Made by a program: the position numbers and the translations under genes
In this document: positions 1-9,263 of the stretch, in pieces
Layout: every line of letters begins with the position of its first letter
Position numbering within the stretch: the first letter of the stretch is position 1
From: an uncultured Gammaproteobacteria bacterium
GTDB lineage: Bacteria; Pseudomonadota; Gammaproteobacteria; Xanthomonadales; Xanthomonadaceae
Direction: 5' to 3'
Length of the DNA stretch: 36,471 bases
NCBI GenBank assembly: GCA_946885735.1
Contig: CAMPGW010000020.1
Span: forward strand, 1-36,471
The notes under the pieces: generated by a model
What the model was told of the DNA's origin: nothing
The model's input: only the letters and a program-made list of their open reading frames with translations
The model's database searches: none

Positions 1-639
1 GAAATCCGCGATGGCGACCGAGATCGGGTTTCCGGCCACGGCGTGATTCACGGCAGCTGCAAACGCTCCGCCCCCTGTTCCGAGCAATACGGAAGCGCTG
101 TTCGACGAATTCGCCACGACCAGGTCGCGTTTGCCGTCGCTATTGAGATCCGCAACGGCCAGGCTCCGTGGCCCGCTGCCCACCGCCAACGTGCTGGGGG
201 AGCCGAAGGTTCCGGTCCCCGTCCCGAACCGAATCGTGAGCGTGCCGTCGCCCGAGTTCGCTACCGCCAGGTCCAACTTGCCGTCGCCACTGACATCGGC
301 GATGACCACGCTCCGCGGGGCGGCGCCGACCGCAAATTCGGTTGCAGCGGCGAAGTTACCCGCACCGGTCGCCAGCAGGATCGAAACGTTGTTGCTGCCC
401 TCGTTGGCGACGGCAATGTCCGCCCTACCGTCGCCATTGAGGTCTCCAGCTGCCACCGAGAATGGATGGCTTCCCGCGGCGAACTGCGTGTCGGGTGCGA
501 ATATGCAGTTGGAGTTGCCGTAGGCCGACTGCAATTCCGTCGAATGCCCGGAGGTCGAGGCCAAGGCCGCGGAAAGCAGCGCCAGCCCATATAACGCAAA
601 TTTCTTCGCACTCAAGCGGATGGAAATAGCCGTGGTCAT
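1..639 (-). CDS. Secreted FG-GAP/VCBS-repeat protein, N-terminal part (cut by window edge)
   Basis: The frame is open from an ATG at 639 down to base 1, giving 213 codons with no stop, so the rest of the gene lies outside the window. Residues 1-29 form a signal peptide: basic start, hydrophobic stretch FALYGLALLSAALA, and a likely type I cleavage near ALA. Three copies of a calcium-loop-like repeat follow, with cores DLNGDGRADIAVAN (from residue 66), DVSGDGKLDLAVAN (115) and DLNSDGKRDLVVAN (164). The period is 49 residues, and a fourth copy begins at the edge. This is the FG-GAP/VCBS beta-propeller signature of exported adhesin-like or surface proteins. The specific ligand cannot be told. It is transcribed divergently from the helicase gene. 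Confidence 0.85.
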   Translation of the reverse strand, partial: MTTAISIRLSAKKFALYGLALLSAALASTSGHSTELQSAYGNSNCIFAPDTQFAAGSHPFSVAAGDLNGDGRADIAVANEGSNNVSILLATGAGNFAAATEFAVGAAPRSVVIADVSGDGKLDLAVANSGDGTLTIRFGTGTGTFGSPSTLAVGSGPRSLAVADLNSDGKRDLVVANSSNSASVLLGTGGGAFAAAVNHAVAGNPISVAIADF

Positions 640-679
640 GTGCGGGCACTCTGACAGGCAAGGTGAACTGCGCGGAAGG

Positions 680-685
680 AGTATA
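680..685 (-). promoter_or_regulatory. Candidate -10 box for the VCBS-repeat gene
   Basis: Read on the minus strand this is TATACT, 5/6 to the sigma-70 consensus, about 40 bases upstream of the ATG at 639. No convincing -35 hexamer sits 16-18 bases further up, so the call rests on one box. The rest of the 200-bp gap to 840 shows no gene and no clear rightward promoter. Confidence 0.35.
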
Positions 686-839
686 GCCACCATTCCCACG
701 AGGCACGGCCCCCTTTGCCGGGCATTTCAGGAGCATAGGAAGCGCAAACCCCTTTCCAGGCAATCCCGGCCGCGCCGCGTCGCAGGTTCTGAGACCGCCC
801 TGGGACCGAATGCCCCTACTTCCGGAGGAGAGCATTCGC

Positions 840-3251
840 ATGGATTCGCAATCGGCCCTGGCCCTGATCGACGAGTCGGCCGATCGGCCGCCGATGAAGG
901 GGGACAGCCAGAGGCTGAGTCAGGGTTTGCAGGCCAAATACCGGGACCGGATCACTGGGACGCTGCATCTGCCGGGCAAGGAAGCGGTCTGGGCGCCGTT
1001 GCCCGCCGACCTGCCGTCCGCCCTCGCCGCGGCGCTGAAGGCCCGCGGCATCGACAAGCTCTACAGCCACCAGGCCGAGGCCTGGTCGGCCGTACGCGAG
1101 GGAAAGCACGTCGTCGTGGTCACGCCCACCGCCTCGGGCAAGAGCCTGTGCTACACCCTGCCCGTGGTCGCGGCGGCGATGGCGCGGCAGTCGAAGGCCC
1201 TGTACCTGTTCCCGACCAAGGCGCTGGCGCAGGACCAGGTCGCGGACCTGCTGGAGCTCAACAAGGCCGGCAACCTGGGGCTGCGCGCCTTCACCTTCGA
1301 CGGCGATACGCCCGGCGATGCGCGGCAGGCGATCCGCCTGCACGGCGACATCGTGGTGAGCAATCCGGACATGCTGCACCAGGCGATCCTGCCGCACCAC
1401 ACCAAGTGGGCGCAATTCTTCGAGAACCTCAAGTACGTGGTCATCGACGAGGTGCACACCTACCGCGGCGTGTTCGGCTCGCACGTGGCCAACGTGCTGC
1501 GGCGGCTCAAGCGCGTGTGCGCGTTCTACGGGGCGGACCCGCAGTTCATCCTGTGCTCGGCGACCATCGGCAACCCGAAGGCACATGCCGAGGCGTTGAT
1601 CGAACGCGAGGTGCATGCCATCACCGAGAGCGGCGCACCGACCGGCGACAAGCACGTGCTGCTGTGGAACCCGCCTGTAGTCAATCCTGATCTCGGGTTG
1701 CGTGCCTCGGCGCGATCGCAGTCCAACCGTATCGCGCGCCTGGCGATCCGCGCCGGGCTCAAGACCTTGGTATTCGCGCAGTCGCGCACGATGGTCGAGG
1801 TGCTGACCAAGTACCTGAAGGACGTCTTCGACCACGACCCGCGCAAGCCCGCGCGCATCCGCGCCTACCGCGGCGGCTACCTGCCCAACGAGCGCCGCGA
1901 GGCCGAGAAGGCCATGCGTGAGGGCCGCGTGGACGGCATCGTCAGCACCTCGGCGCTGGAGCTGGGCGTGGACATCGGCAGCCTCGACGTGGTCGTGCTC
2001 AACGGCTATCCCGGATCGGTGGCGGCGACCTGGCAGCGCTTCGGCCGCGCGGGCCGCCGGCAGAAGCCTTCGCTAGGCGTGCTGGTGGCCAGCAGCCAGC
2101 CGCTCGACCAGTACCTGGTGCGGCACCCGGAGTTCTTCACCGCGGCCACGCCGGAGCAGGCGCGGATCGCGCCCGACCAGCCGCTGATCCTGCTCGACCA
2201 CATCCGCTGCGCCGCCTTCGAACTGCCCTTCCTGCGCGGCGAAGCCTTCGGTCCGGCCGATGCCGAGCCCTTCCTGGAGGTGCTCGGCGAAACCGGCGTA
2301 CTGCATGAAGAGAACGGTCGCTGGGAATGGATCGCCGACAGCTATCCCGCCAACGCGGTGTCGCTGCGTTCCGTCGCGGACGGCAACTTCGTCGTGGTGG
2401 ACCGCACCGACGGACGCCAGTCCATCATCGCCGAGGTCGACTATTCAGCCGCGGCGCTCACGCTGTACGAAGGCGCCATCCACATGATCCAGGCCACGCC
2501 CTACCAGGTCGAGCGCCTGGACTGGGAAGGCCGCAAGGCCTACGTCACCCGCACCCACGTGGACTACTACACCGACGCGATCGATTACACGAAGCTGAAG
2601 GTGCTCGAGCGCTTCGACGGCGTCGTCGCCGGCGGCGGCAGCGCGCAGCACGGCGAAGTGCACGTGGTGCGGCGCGTGCCGGGCTACAAGAAGATCCGCT
2701 ACTACACGCACGAGAACATCGGCTACGGCCCGATCACCCTGCCCGACCACGAACTGCACACCACCGCAGCCTGGTGGCAGTTGCCGCAGCTTGAGCTCGA
2801 CCGCGCCTTCGATTCGCGCCAGGACGCGCTGGACGGTTTCCTCGGCGCGGCCTATGCACTGCATGTCGTCGCGACCGTCGCGGTGATGGCCGAGGCGCAC
2901 GACCTGCAGAAGGCCGTGGGCAGTGGCGACGGCGCATGGTTCGCCACCGCCGACGGGCGCGGGCGTGGCCAGCTGCGCGCCGCGGACGGCGCGATCGCTC
3001 CGCTCGACCAGGCCGTGTTCACGCCGACCGTTTACCTCTACGACAACTACCCCGGCGGCATTGGACTGAGCGAGCCGCTGTGGCGACGGCAGGCGGAACT
3101 GGTGCGGCGCGCGCGCGAGTTGGTGGCGGCCTGCGATTGCCGGCTCGGCTGCCCGGCCTGCGTCGGCCCCGTGCTCGGTTCCGACGAGGAGCGTGGGCAT
3201 TCGCCGCGCGAGCTGGCTGCGCGCGTGCTGGCGATGCTGGAGTCCGCATGA
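840..3251 (+). CDS. mrfA: DEAD/DEAH-box helicase with C-terminal DUF1998 (MrfA/YprA-like)
   Basis: An 803-residue superfamily 2 helicase. Visible motifs are a Q-like motif YSHQAEA (75-81), Walker A PTASGKS (96-102), DEVH (203-206), SAT (240-242) and GRAGR in the second RecA lobe. The C-terminus has the DUF1998-type cysteine cluster C-x-C-x3-C-x2-C (765, 767, 771, 774), the metal-binding arrangement of the MrfA family. In Bacillus subtilis MrfA works with the exonuclease MrfB in excision repair of mitomycin C damage. The same two-gene arrangement follows here with a 4-nt ATGA overlap. ATG 840 is preferred over the in-frame ATG at 810 because GGAGGAG (824-830) lies 9 bases before it. Family assignment is strong; the repair role here is inferred from the pair. 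Confidence 0.92.
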   Translation: MDSQSALALIDESADRPPMKGDSQRLSQGLQAKYRDRITGTLHLPGKEAVWAPLPADLPSALAAALKARGIDKLYSHQAEAWSAVREGKHVVVVTPTASGKSLCYTLPVVAAAMARQSKALYLFPTKALAQDQVADLLELNKAGNLGLRAFTFDGDTPGDARQAIRLHGDIVVSNPDMLHQAILPHHTKWAQFFENLKYVVIDEVHTYRGVFGSHVANVLRRLKRVCAFYGADPQFILCSATIGNPKAHAEALIEREVHAITESGAPTGDKHVLLWNPPVVNPDLGLRASARSQSNRIARLAIRAGLKTLVFAQSRTMVEVLTKYLKDVFDHDPRKPARIRAYRGGYLPNERREAEKAMREGRVDGIVSTSALELGVDIGSLDVVVLNGYPGSVAATWQRFGRAGRRQKPSLGVLVASSQPLDQYLVRHPEFFTAATPEQARIAPDQPLILLDHIRCAAFELPFLRGEAFGPADAEPFLEVLGETGVLHEENGRWEWIADSYPANAVSLRSVADGNFVVVDRTDGRQSIIAEVDYSAAALTLYEGAIHMIQATPYQVERLDWEGRKAYVTRTHVDYYTDAIDYTKLKVLERFDGVVAGGGSAQHGEVHVVRRVPGYKKIRYYTHENIGYGPITLPDHELHTTAAWWQLPQLELDRAFDSRQDALDGFLGAAYALHVVATVAVMAEAHDLQKAVGSGDGAWFATADGRGRGQLRAADGAIAPLDQAVFTPTVYLYDNYPGGIGLSEPLWRRQAELVRRARELVAACDCRLGCPACVGPVLGSDEERGHSPRELAARVLAMLESA

Positions 3252-4117
3252 GCGCGCTGGCCGACAAGCTGCGGTCGCTTCGCGCGCAGGCCGGCGTGGC
3301 GACGCCCGCTGCGGAAGCGGCACCCCCGCGCTCGCCCGACGCCCACGCTCCTCCGCGCTCGGGCGTGCCCGAGGAACTGCGCCGCCTGCTCGGCATCCGT
3401 GCGCGCGCGACGGTCGCACCCCGACCCAGGGCAGCGCTGGCGCTGGATCGCGACCTGCCCGGTGTCGAACTTTCCCCCGGCCTGCACTTGGCCGAACGCC
3501 ACCTGCCTTTCGAAGGCGTGCCGGATGAAGTCGACCTGGGTTTCGCGAAGGACCACGGTCCGACCGCACGCGAGCGCCTGTTGCACTTCGACACCGAGAC
3601 CACCGGCCTCGCCGGCGGCACCGGCACCCGCGCCTTCATGATCGGCGCCGCCGACTGGCACGCCGGCGGACTGCGCCTGAGGCAACTGATGATCAGCTCG
3701 ATGGCCGCAGAGGCCGCGATGCTGGAGGCCTTTGCTGCCTGGCTGCAGCCCGACTCCGTGTTGGTGAGCTATAACGGGCGCTGCTACGACGCGCCGCTGC
3801 TGTCCACGCGTTACCGGCTAGCGCGGCAGCGCAACCCATTGGCCGGGCTCGCGCATGCGGACTTGCTGTTCCCGGTGCGCCGGCGGTTCCGCGGCATCTG
3901 GGAAAACTGCCGCCTGGCCACGGTGGAAAAGAACTGGCTGCGCGTGCTGCGCGAGGACGACCTGCCCGGCGCCGAAGCGCCACGTGCCTGGCTCGACTAC
4001 CTGCGCGGCGGCAGCGCCCGCGACCTGCGCCGGGTGCTGCAACACAACGACCGCGACCTGGTCAGCCTCGGCGAGCTTTGCCTCAAGCTCGCCGAGCCCG
4101 ACGCCGCGGCTGCGTGA
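3248..4117 (+). CDS. mrfB: RNase H-like 3'-5' exonuclease (MrfB/YprB-like)
   Basis: A 289-residue protein starting inside the helicase stop codon (ATGA), so the two are probably translationally coupled. The DEDD-type exonuclease fold is shown by DTETTG (115-120, acidic residues D115 and E117), NGRCYDAPLL with D181, HADLL with D205, and the final HNDRD (H266, D270). Residues 15-65 are Ala/Pro/Arg-rich and look disordered. The Bacillus MrfB has a tetratricopeptide region after the nuclease; this protein ends right after the nuclease domain, so it is a shorter form. Expected role: degrade the damaged strand once the helicase partner opens the duplex. The stop TGA abuts the stop of the convergent transporter gene with no base between. 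Confidence 0.88.
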   Translation: MSALADKLRSLRAQAGVATPAAEAAPPRSPDAHAPPRSGVPEELRRLLGIRARATVAPRPRAALALDRDLPGVELSPGLHLAERHLPFEGVPDEVDLGFAKDHGPTARERLLHFDTETTGLAGGTGTRAFMIGAADWHAGGLRLRQLMISSMAAEAAMLEAFAAWLQPDSVLVSYNGRCYDAPLLSTRYRLARQRNPLAGLAHADLLFPVRRRFRGIWENCRLATVEKNWLRVLREDDLPGAEAPRAWLDYLRGGSARDLRRVLQHNDRDLVSLGELCLKLAEPDAAAA

Positions 4118-6091
4118 TCAGACGCGTTCGCGAGTGCCCGTGCGATACAGCAGCCAGGCAACGACCGCCAGCACGGCCAGGCCGACGATCTCGCCCTGCT
4201 GGAACGCCGCCGGCAGCGCCAGCACCTCGCGGTCCTCGCTCGCGTAGATCGCCACGCCCACCGCGATGCCCATCAGAGCTTCGCCGGTGATCAGGCCTGC
4301 GGAGAACAGCACACCAGGACGGTGCACCCGGTCGCGCAGCGACTCGTCCTTCGTGCCCACCATGCCCTGGCGCTTCTCCACCAGGTAGGCGAGCAGGCCG
4401 CCGAGGAAGATCGGCACCATCAGCTCCAACGGCAGGTAGATGCCGATGGCCGCGGCCAGCACCGGAACACGGAAGCTGCTGCCGCGCGCCTTCAGCCATT
4501 CGTCCACGGCGATGATCGCCGCGCCGACCACCGCGCCGATGGCGATGATGTTCCAGGGCAATTCGCCGCCGAACATGCCCTTGGCGACCGACGCCATGAG
4601 CGTGGCCTGTGGGGCCGACAGGGGATTGGGATGTTCGGCGGTGGGCGCGCCGATGCCATAGGCCTGCGCCAGGATGCTCAGCACCGGCGCCATGATCAGT
4701 GCGCACGAGAACGCGCCGATGCCCAGCATCAGCTGCTGCTTCCATGGCGTGGCCCCGACCAGGTAGCCAGCCTTGAGGTCCTGCAGGTTGTCGCCACCGA
4801 CCGCGGCGGCGCAGCAGACGACCGCGCCGATCATGATCGCCGCGACCGCGCCCAGCGGCGCGCCGCCAACGCCGACGGCCATCTTGCCGCCCTCGCCCAG
4901 CAGCACCAGCAGGACTGCCGAGGCGAACAGGATGGTGGCGATCGTGATGCCGGATACCGGGTTGTTGGAGGAGCCGACCAGGCCGGCGAGGTAAGCCGAC
5001 ACCGAGACGAACAGGAAGCCGGCCACGATCATGATGATCGCCATCGGGATGCTGACATGCCACATGCCGACGATGGCCTGGTAGAGCAGCAAGAGCGGGA
5101 TCACGAACAACACCAGCGCGATCAGCATCCACTTCATCGGCAGGTCGCGCTCGGTGTCGGCGATAACTTCACCCGAACCCTTGCGGGCGGCGGCGATGCC
5201 GCTCCTGACGCCGTTGAGCAACGACTTGCGCAGGGAGAACAGCGTCCACACGCCGCCGATGAGCATGGCGCCGACGCCGAGGTAACGGATCTTCGCCGAC
5301 CAGATCGCGCCCGCAATGTCCTCGGCGCTGGCGCCCGCGACGCTTTGCGCCAGGACAGGATCGCTGCCCATGAAGAACGAGTGGTAGATCGGGATCGCGA
5401 TGTGCCAGGACAGGATCGAGCCGGACAGCACCACGATGCCGATGTTCAAGCCGACGATGTACCCCACGCCGAGCAGCGCCGGGGAGAGGTTCGTGCCGAG
5501 ATATCCGAGGTACTTGCCGAAGAAGCCGGCGCCGGCGGCAGTGTCCGGGATCAGCTTCATGCCGGCGGCGGCGGCCACCTTGAGCACGGCGCCGATGGTC
5601 GCCGAGAACGCCAGGATCCGCAGGCCGGGACCGGGGTTGTCGCCTGCCTTGAGAACTTCCGCGGCCGCCTTGCCTTCCGGGAACGGCAACGGCTCCTCGA
5701 CGATCATCGAACGCCGCAGCGGCACCGAGAAAAGCACGCCGAGCAGTCCGCCGAGGCCGGCGATGGCGAGCACCCACAGGTATTTGAAGTCCTGCCAGTA
5801 GCCGAGGATGATGAGCGCGGGAATGGTGAAGATCACGCCCGCGGCGATCGACGAGCCTGCCGAGGCGCCGGTCTGGACGATGTTGTTCTCCAGGATGGTG
5901 CCGCCGCCCAGCAGGCGCAGTACGCCCATGGACACCACCGCCGCGGGGATGGCGGTGGCGACGGTCAGCCCGGCGAACAGGCCGAGGTAGGCATTCGCCG
6001 CAGCCAGGATCACGGCAAGCACGACGGACAGCGCGATGGCGCGGAACGACAGCTCGTTGGGCGCGACGGCGCCCGGGTTCGGTTGGCTCAT
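4118..6091 (-). CDS. OPT-family oligopeptide transporter
   Basis: A 657-residue polytopic inner-membrane protein with hydrophobic segments along its whole length. Family signatures near the N-terminus include NIVQTGASAGSSIAAG and the loop PFPEGKAAAEVL, both typical of bacterial oligopeptide/YSL (OPT) transporters, which are thought to be proton-coupled importers of peptides or metal-peptide complexes. The substrate cannot be read from sequence. The ATG at 6091 has GGGAGGGG a few bases upstream. The gene lies 44 bp after the aldehyde dehydrogenase in the same direction, so it may be read through from the putrescine operon, but no functional link is evident. Confidence 0.9.
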   Translation of the reverse strand: MSQPNPGAVAPNELSFRAIALSVVLAVILAAANAYLGLFAGLTVATAIPAAVVSMGVLRLLGGGTILENNIVQTGASAGSSIAAGVIFTIPALIILGYWQDFKYLWVLAIAGLGGLLGVLFSVPLRRSMIVEEPLPFPEGKAAAEVLKAGDNPGPGLRILAFSATIGAVLKVAAAAGMKLIPDTAAGAGFFGKYLGYLGTNLSPALLGVGYIVGLNIGIVVLSGSILSWHIAIPIYHSFFMGSDPVLAQSVAGASAEDIAGAIWSAKIRYLGVGAMLIGGVWTLFSLRKSLLNGVRSGIAAARKGSGEVIADTERDLPMKWMLIALVLFVIPLLLLYQAIVGMWHVSIPMAIIMIVAGFLFVSVSAYLAGLVGSSNNPVSGITIATILFASAVLLVLLGEGGKMAVGVGGAPLGAVAAIMIGAVVCCAAAVGGDNLQDLKAGYLVGATPWKQQLMLGIGAFSCALIMAPVLSILAQAYGIGAPTAEHPNPLSAPQATLMASVAKGMFGGELPWNIIAIGAVVGAAIIAVDEWLKARGSSFRVPVLAAAIGIYLPLELMVPIFLGGLLAYLVEKRQGMVGTKDESLRDRVHRPGVLFSAGLITGEALMGIAVGVAIYASEDREVLALPAAFQQGEIVGLAVLAVVAWLLYRTGTRERV

Positions 6092-6135
6092 GGTCCCCTC
6101 CCAGGTATCCAGACAGGGAGCATAAGCGAAACCGG

Positions 6136-7497
6136 TCAGTCCACGTAAACCGTCTTGATGTTCATGAACTCGTGGATGCCGTGCCCGGCCAGCTCGCGGC
6201 CGAAGCCGGAGGCCTTGGTACCGCCAAAGGGCAGGCGCACGTCGCTGCGCACGATGGCGTTGACGAAGCAGGCGCCGGCCTGCAGGCGCCGCACGAGGGC
6301 TTCGCCACGGGCCGCATCGCGCGTCCAGACGCTGGCGCCGAGGCCGAAACGGGTGTCGTTGGCGACGCGGACGGCTTCATCGTCGTCGGCCACGCGCAGG
6401 ATGCTGGCCACCGGCCCGAACAGCTCCTGGTCGTAGGCCGGCATGCCGGGGGCGACGTGGTCGAGGATGGAGGCCGGGTACTCACAGGGTCCCGGGCCCG
6501 GCACGCAACCCACGCGCGCGCGGGCGCCGGCCGCAATGCTTGCCACCACCTGCTCGTGCAGGTCGTCGCGCAGGTCGCGGCGCGCCATCGGCGCCAACGT
6601 GGTGGCCTCGTGCTCCGGATCGCCGACCCGCAAGGCCGCGGCCGCCTCGGTGAAGCGCCGCACGAACTCCTCGGCGATGCCGGCGGTGACGATGAAGCGC
6701 TTGGCGGCGATGCAGGTCTGACCGGCGTTGGCGAAGCGCGAGGTGACCGCCATCGGCACGGTGCGGTCCAGGTCGGCATCGTCGAGCACGATGAATGGGT
6801 CGCTGCCACCGAGTTCCATCACGCACTTCTTGATGTGCGCTCCTGCATTGCCGGCGATCGAGCGGCCGGCGCGCTCGCTGCCCGTCAGCGTGACCGCCTT
6901 CACCCGCGAATCGGCGATGACGCGCGCCGCCGCCTCGTTGTCCACGTGCAGCACGCCGAACACACCCTCGGGCAGGCCCGCGGCGCGCATCACCCCGGCG
7001 ATGGCGTCGGCGCAACGCGGCACGTTGGTGGCGTGCTTGAGCAGGGCCACGTTGCCGGCCATCAGCGCCGGCGCCAGGAAGCGGAACACCTGCCAGATCG
7101 GGAAATTCCAGGGCATCACCGCGAACACGCAGCCGATCGGCTCGTAGCGCACATAGCTGCGCGCGGCCTCGGTGGCGACCGGGTCGTCGCGCAGGTAATC
7201 GGCGGCGTGGTCGGCGTAGTAGTCGCAGGCGCCGGCGCACTTGTCCACTTCCGCCAGGGCCTCGCGGCGCAGCTTGCCCATCTCGGCGGTCATGATGCCG
7301 GCGATCTCGCCGCGGCGCTCGCGCAGCGCGGCGCCCGCGGCGCGCAGGAAGCCCGAACGCTTCTCCAGCGGCAGCGCCGCCCAAGGGCCGAAGGCGGCGT
7401 CCGCCTTCGCCAGCGCGGCCTCGACGGCGGCATCGCCCTGGTAGTCGTAGCGGTACTGGACGGCGCCGGTCCAGGGGTGGGTCGATTCCACGGTCAT
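6136..7497 (-). CDS. NAD(P)-dependent aldehyde dehydrogenase, succinate-semialdehyde type (Sad/YneI-like)
   Basis: A 453-residue aldehyde dehydrogenase. Visible catalytic elements are PWNFP with Asn131, MELGG with general-base Glu228, and NAGQTC with nucleophile Cys262. Its short N-terminus and overall length suit the YneI/Sad succinate-semialdehyde dehydrogenase branch rather than the longer PuuC branch. It lies 15 bp after potI, with a strong AAGGAGG five bases before its ATG. In putrescine breakdown it could oxidise succinate semialdehyde to succinate, or a 4-aminobutanal derivative to the acid. The exact aldehyde is inference; membership of the polyamine operon is clear from spacing and orientation. 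Confidence 0.88.
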   Translation of the reverse strand: MTVESTHPWTGAVQYRYDYQGDAAVEAALAKADAAFGPWAALPLEKRSGFLRAAGAALRERRGEIAGIMTAEMGKLRREALAEVDKCAGACDYYADHAADYLRDDPVATEAARSYVRYEPIGCVFAVMPWNFPIWQVFRFLAPALMAGNVALLKHATNVPRCADAIAGVMRAAGLPEGVFGVLHVDNEAAARVIADSRVKAVTLTGSERAGRSIAGNAGAHIKKCVMELGGSDPFIVLDDADLDRTVPMAVTSRFANAGQTCIAAKRFIVTAGIAEEFVRRFTEAAAALRVGDPEHEATTLAPMARRDLRDDLHEQVVASIAAGARARVGCVPGPGPCEYPASILDHVAPGMPAYDQELFGPVASILRVADDDEAVRVANDTRFGLGASVWTRDAARGEALVRRLQAGACFVNAIVRSDVRLPFGGTKASGFGRELAGHGIHEFMNIKTVYVD

Positions 7498-7512
7498 GTC
7501 CGCCTCCTTGCG

Positions 7513-8349
7513 TCAGCCGTTCTGCAATGCCATCTGCAGGTCGCGCAACCTGCGCTTTTCCTCGCGATAGCTGATCCACCAGCCGATCATCGCCGCCACC
7601 GAGACGAACGCGACCAGCAGCGTCGCCAGGGCGTTGATCTTGGGATTCAGCCCCAGCCGTACCGAGGAGAAGATCTTCATCGGCAGCGTGGTCGAATCCG
7701 GCCCGGCGACGAAGCTCGATATCACCACGTCGTCCAGCGACAGCGTGAAGGCCAGCAGCCAGCCCGACATCAGCGCCGGCATGATGATCGGCAGGGTGAT
7801 GACGAAGAAGACCTTCAGGCGGTTCGCCCCGAGGTCCATCGCCGCCTCTTCCAGCGACTTGTCGAGCTCGGCCAGGCGCGAGGACACCACCACCGCCACG
7901 AAGGCCATGGTGAAGGTGACGTGGGCGATCCAGATCGAACCCATGCCCTTGGGCGAGATGCCGAGCGGGCCGAACAGCGTCACGAACATCAGCAGCAGCG
8001 ACAGGCCGGTCACCACCTCGGGCATGACCAGCGGCGCGGTGATCAGCGCGCCGAACACGGTCTTGCCGCGGAAGGGCTTGAAGCGCGTCATCACCATCGC
8101 CGCCAGCGTGCCGAGCACGACCGCCGCGGTCGCCGACAGGAAGGCGATCTTCAAACTGATCCACGCCGCGGACAGCATCGAATCGTCTTCCAGCAGCGCC
8201 GCGTACCACTTCAGCGAGAACCCGGTCCAGTGCGTGCCCAGTCGCGATTCGTTGAAGCTGAAGATCACCAGCAGCACGATCGGCAAATAGAGGAAGGCAT
8301 AGCCCAGCCCCAGCACGGTGCGCCCGCCCCAGCCGATGGCGTGGTTCAC
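7513..8349 (-). CDS. potI: Putrescine ABC transporter permease (PotI/SpuH-like)
   Basis: A 278-residue inner-membrane permease. The N-terminal segment GLGYAFLYLPIVLLVIFSFN opens about six membrane spans. The EAA loop that docks on the ATPase is LEEAAMDLGANRLKVFFV. It starts with GTG 8349, overlapping the potH stop in the 4-nt sequence GTGA, so it is coupled to potH. With PotF, PotG and PotH it completes a polyamine importer of the PotFGHI type. Specificity for putrescine over spermidine is inferred from the adjoining catabolic genes. Confidence 0.92.
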   Translation of the reverse strand: MNHAIGWGGRTVLGLGYAFLYLPIVLLVIFSFNESRLGTHWTGFSLKWYAALLEDDSMLSAAWISLKIAFLSATAAVVLGTLAAMVMTRFKPFRGKTVFGALITAPLVMPEVVTGLSLLLMFVTLFGPLGISPKGMGSIWIAHVTFTMAFVAVVVSSRLAELDKSLEEAAMDLGANRLKVFFVITLPIIMPALMSGWLLAFTLSLDDVVISSFVAGPDSTTLPMKIFSSVRLGLNPKINALATLLVAFVSVAAMIGWWISYREEKRRLRDLQMALQNG

Positions 8350-9263
8350 GTCAGGCGGCCCTCGAGTTCACGCTGCTGGAAGCGGTGGAACACGAGGATC
8401 GGCACCAACAGCAGGCCCAGCATCACGATCGCCACGGCCGAGGCCATCGGCCAGTTGCCGGCGTTGAAGAACTGCGACCACAGCAGGCGGCCGATCATCA
8501 GCGTGTCGGGGCCGCCGAGCAGCTCCGGAATGACGAACTCGCCCACGGCGGGAATCATCACCAGCATGCAGCCGGCGATGATGCCGCTGCGCGAGAGCGG
8601 CAGCGTGATCCGCAGGAAGGCCTTCCACGGACGCGCGCCAAGGTCGTAGGCGGCCTCGAGCAGGCGCAGGTCCATCTTCACCAGGGTCGCGTACAGCGGC
8701 AGGATCATGAAGGGCAGGTAGGCGTAGACGATGCCGATGTAGGCGGCCAGCGGCGTATTCAACAGGCGCAGCGGCTCGTCAACGATGCCCATGCCGAGCA
8801 ACGCGCGGTTGAGCAGGCCGTTGGTCTGCAGGATCCCCATCCAGGCGTAGATGCGGATCAGGAAGGATATCCAAGAAGGCAGGATCACCAGCATCAAGGC
8901 GACGTTTCGCGAGGTCGCCGGCAAGCGGGCGATGGCATAGGCCATCGGGTAGCCGATCAGCAGGCACAGGAAGGTCGAGATCGCGGCGATCTTCAGCGAG
9001 CTGGCGTAGGCCTGGAGGTAATGCGCGTCGCGCAGCAACTCGATGAAGTTGCTCAGGTTGAGCTTGAGGGTGACCGCCTCCCCCACCACGTCGAGGATGG
9101 GCGTGTAGGGCGGGATCGCGATCGCCTGCTGCGAGAAGGCGATCTTCAGCACGATCAGGAAAGGCACCGCGAAGAACAGCAGCATCCACATGTAGGGCAC
9201 GCTGATGACGGCCCAGCGCGGATGCGGGGCCAGCCGTCGCCAGGGCGCCGGTCGCCGGCTCAC
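8346..9263 (-). CDS. potH: Putrescine ABC transporter permease (PotH/SpuG-like)
   Basis: A 305-residue permease with a cytoplasmic basic N-terminus, then a first span around YMWMLLFFAVPFLIVLKIAF and about five more. The EAA loop reads LLEAAYDLGARPWKAFLRI. The start is taken as GTG 9263 because it overlaps the potG stop (GTGA) and places the first membrane span at the usual distance. A longer open frame upstream is only the shadow of potG. It pairs with PotI to form the membrane channel of the importer. Confidence 0.92.
   Translation of the reverse strand: MSRRPAPWRRLAPHPRWAVISVPYMWMLLFFAVPFLIVLKIAFSQQAIAIPPYTPILDVVGEAVTLKLNLSNFIELLRDAHYLQAYASSLKIAAISTFLCLLIGYPMAYAIARLPATSRNVALMLVILPSWISFLIRIYAWMGILQTNGLLNRALLGMGIVDEPLRLLNTPLAAYIGIVYAYLPFMILPLYATLVKMDLRLLEAAYDLGARPWKAFLRITLPLSRSGIIAGCMLVMIPAVGEFVIPELLGGPDTLMIGRLLWSQFFNAGNWPMASAVAIVMLGLLLVPILVFHRFQQRELEGRLT

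Noticed and set aside
4322..8649. Very long plus-strand open frames (608 and 825 codons) opposite the OPT, dehydrogenase and permease genes
   Set aside because: They are His/Asp/Gln/Arg-rich with no domain, and they mirror well-supported genes in a GC-rich sequence where antisense stops are rare.
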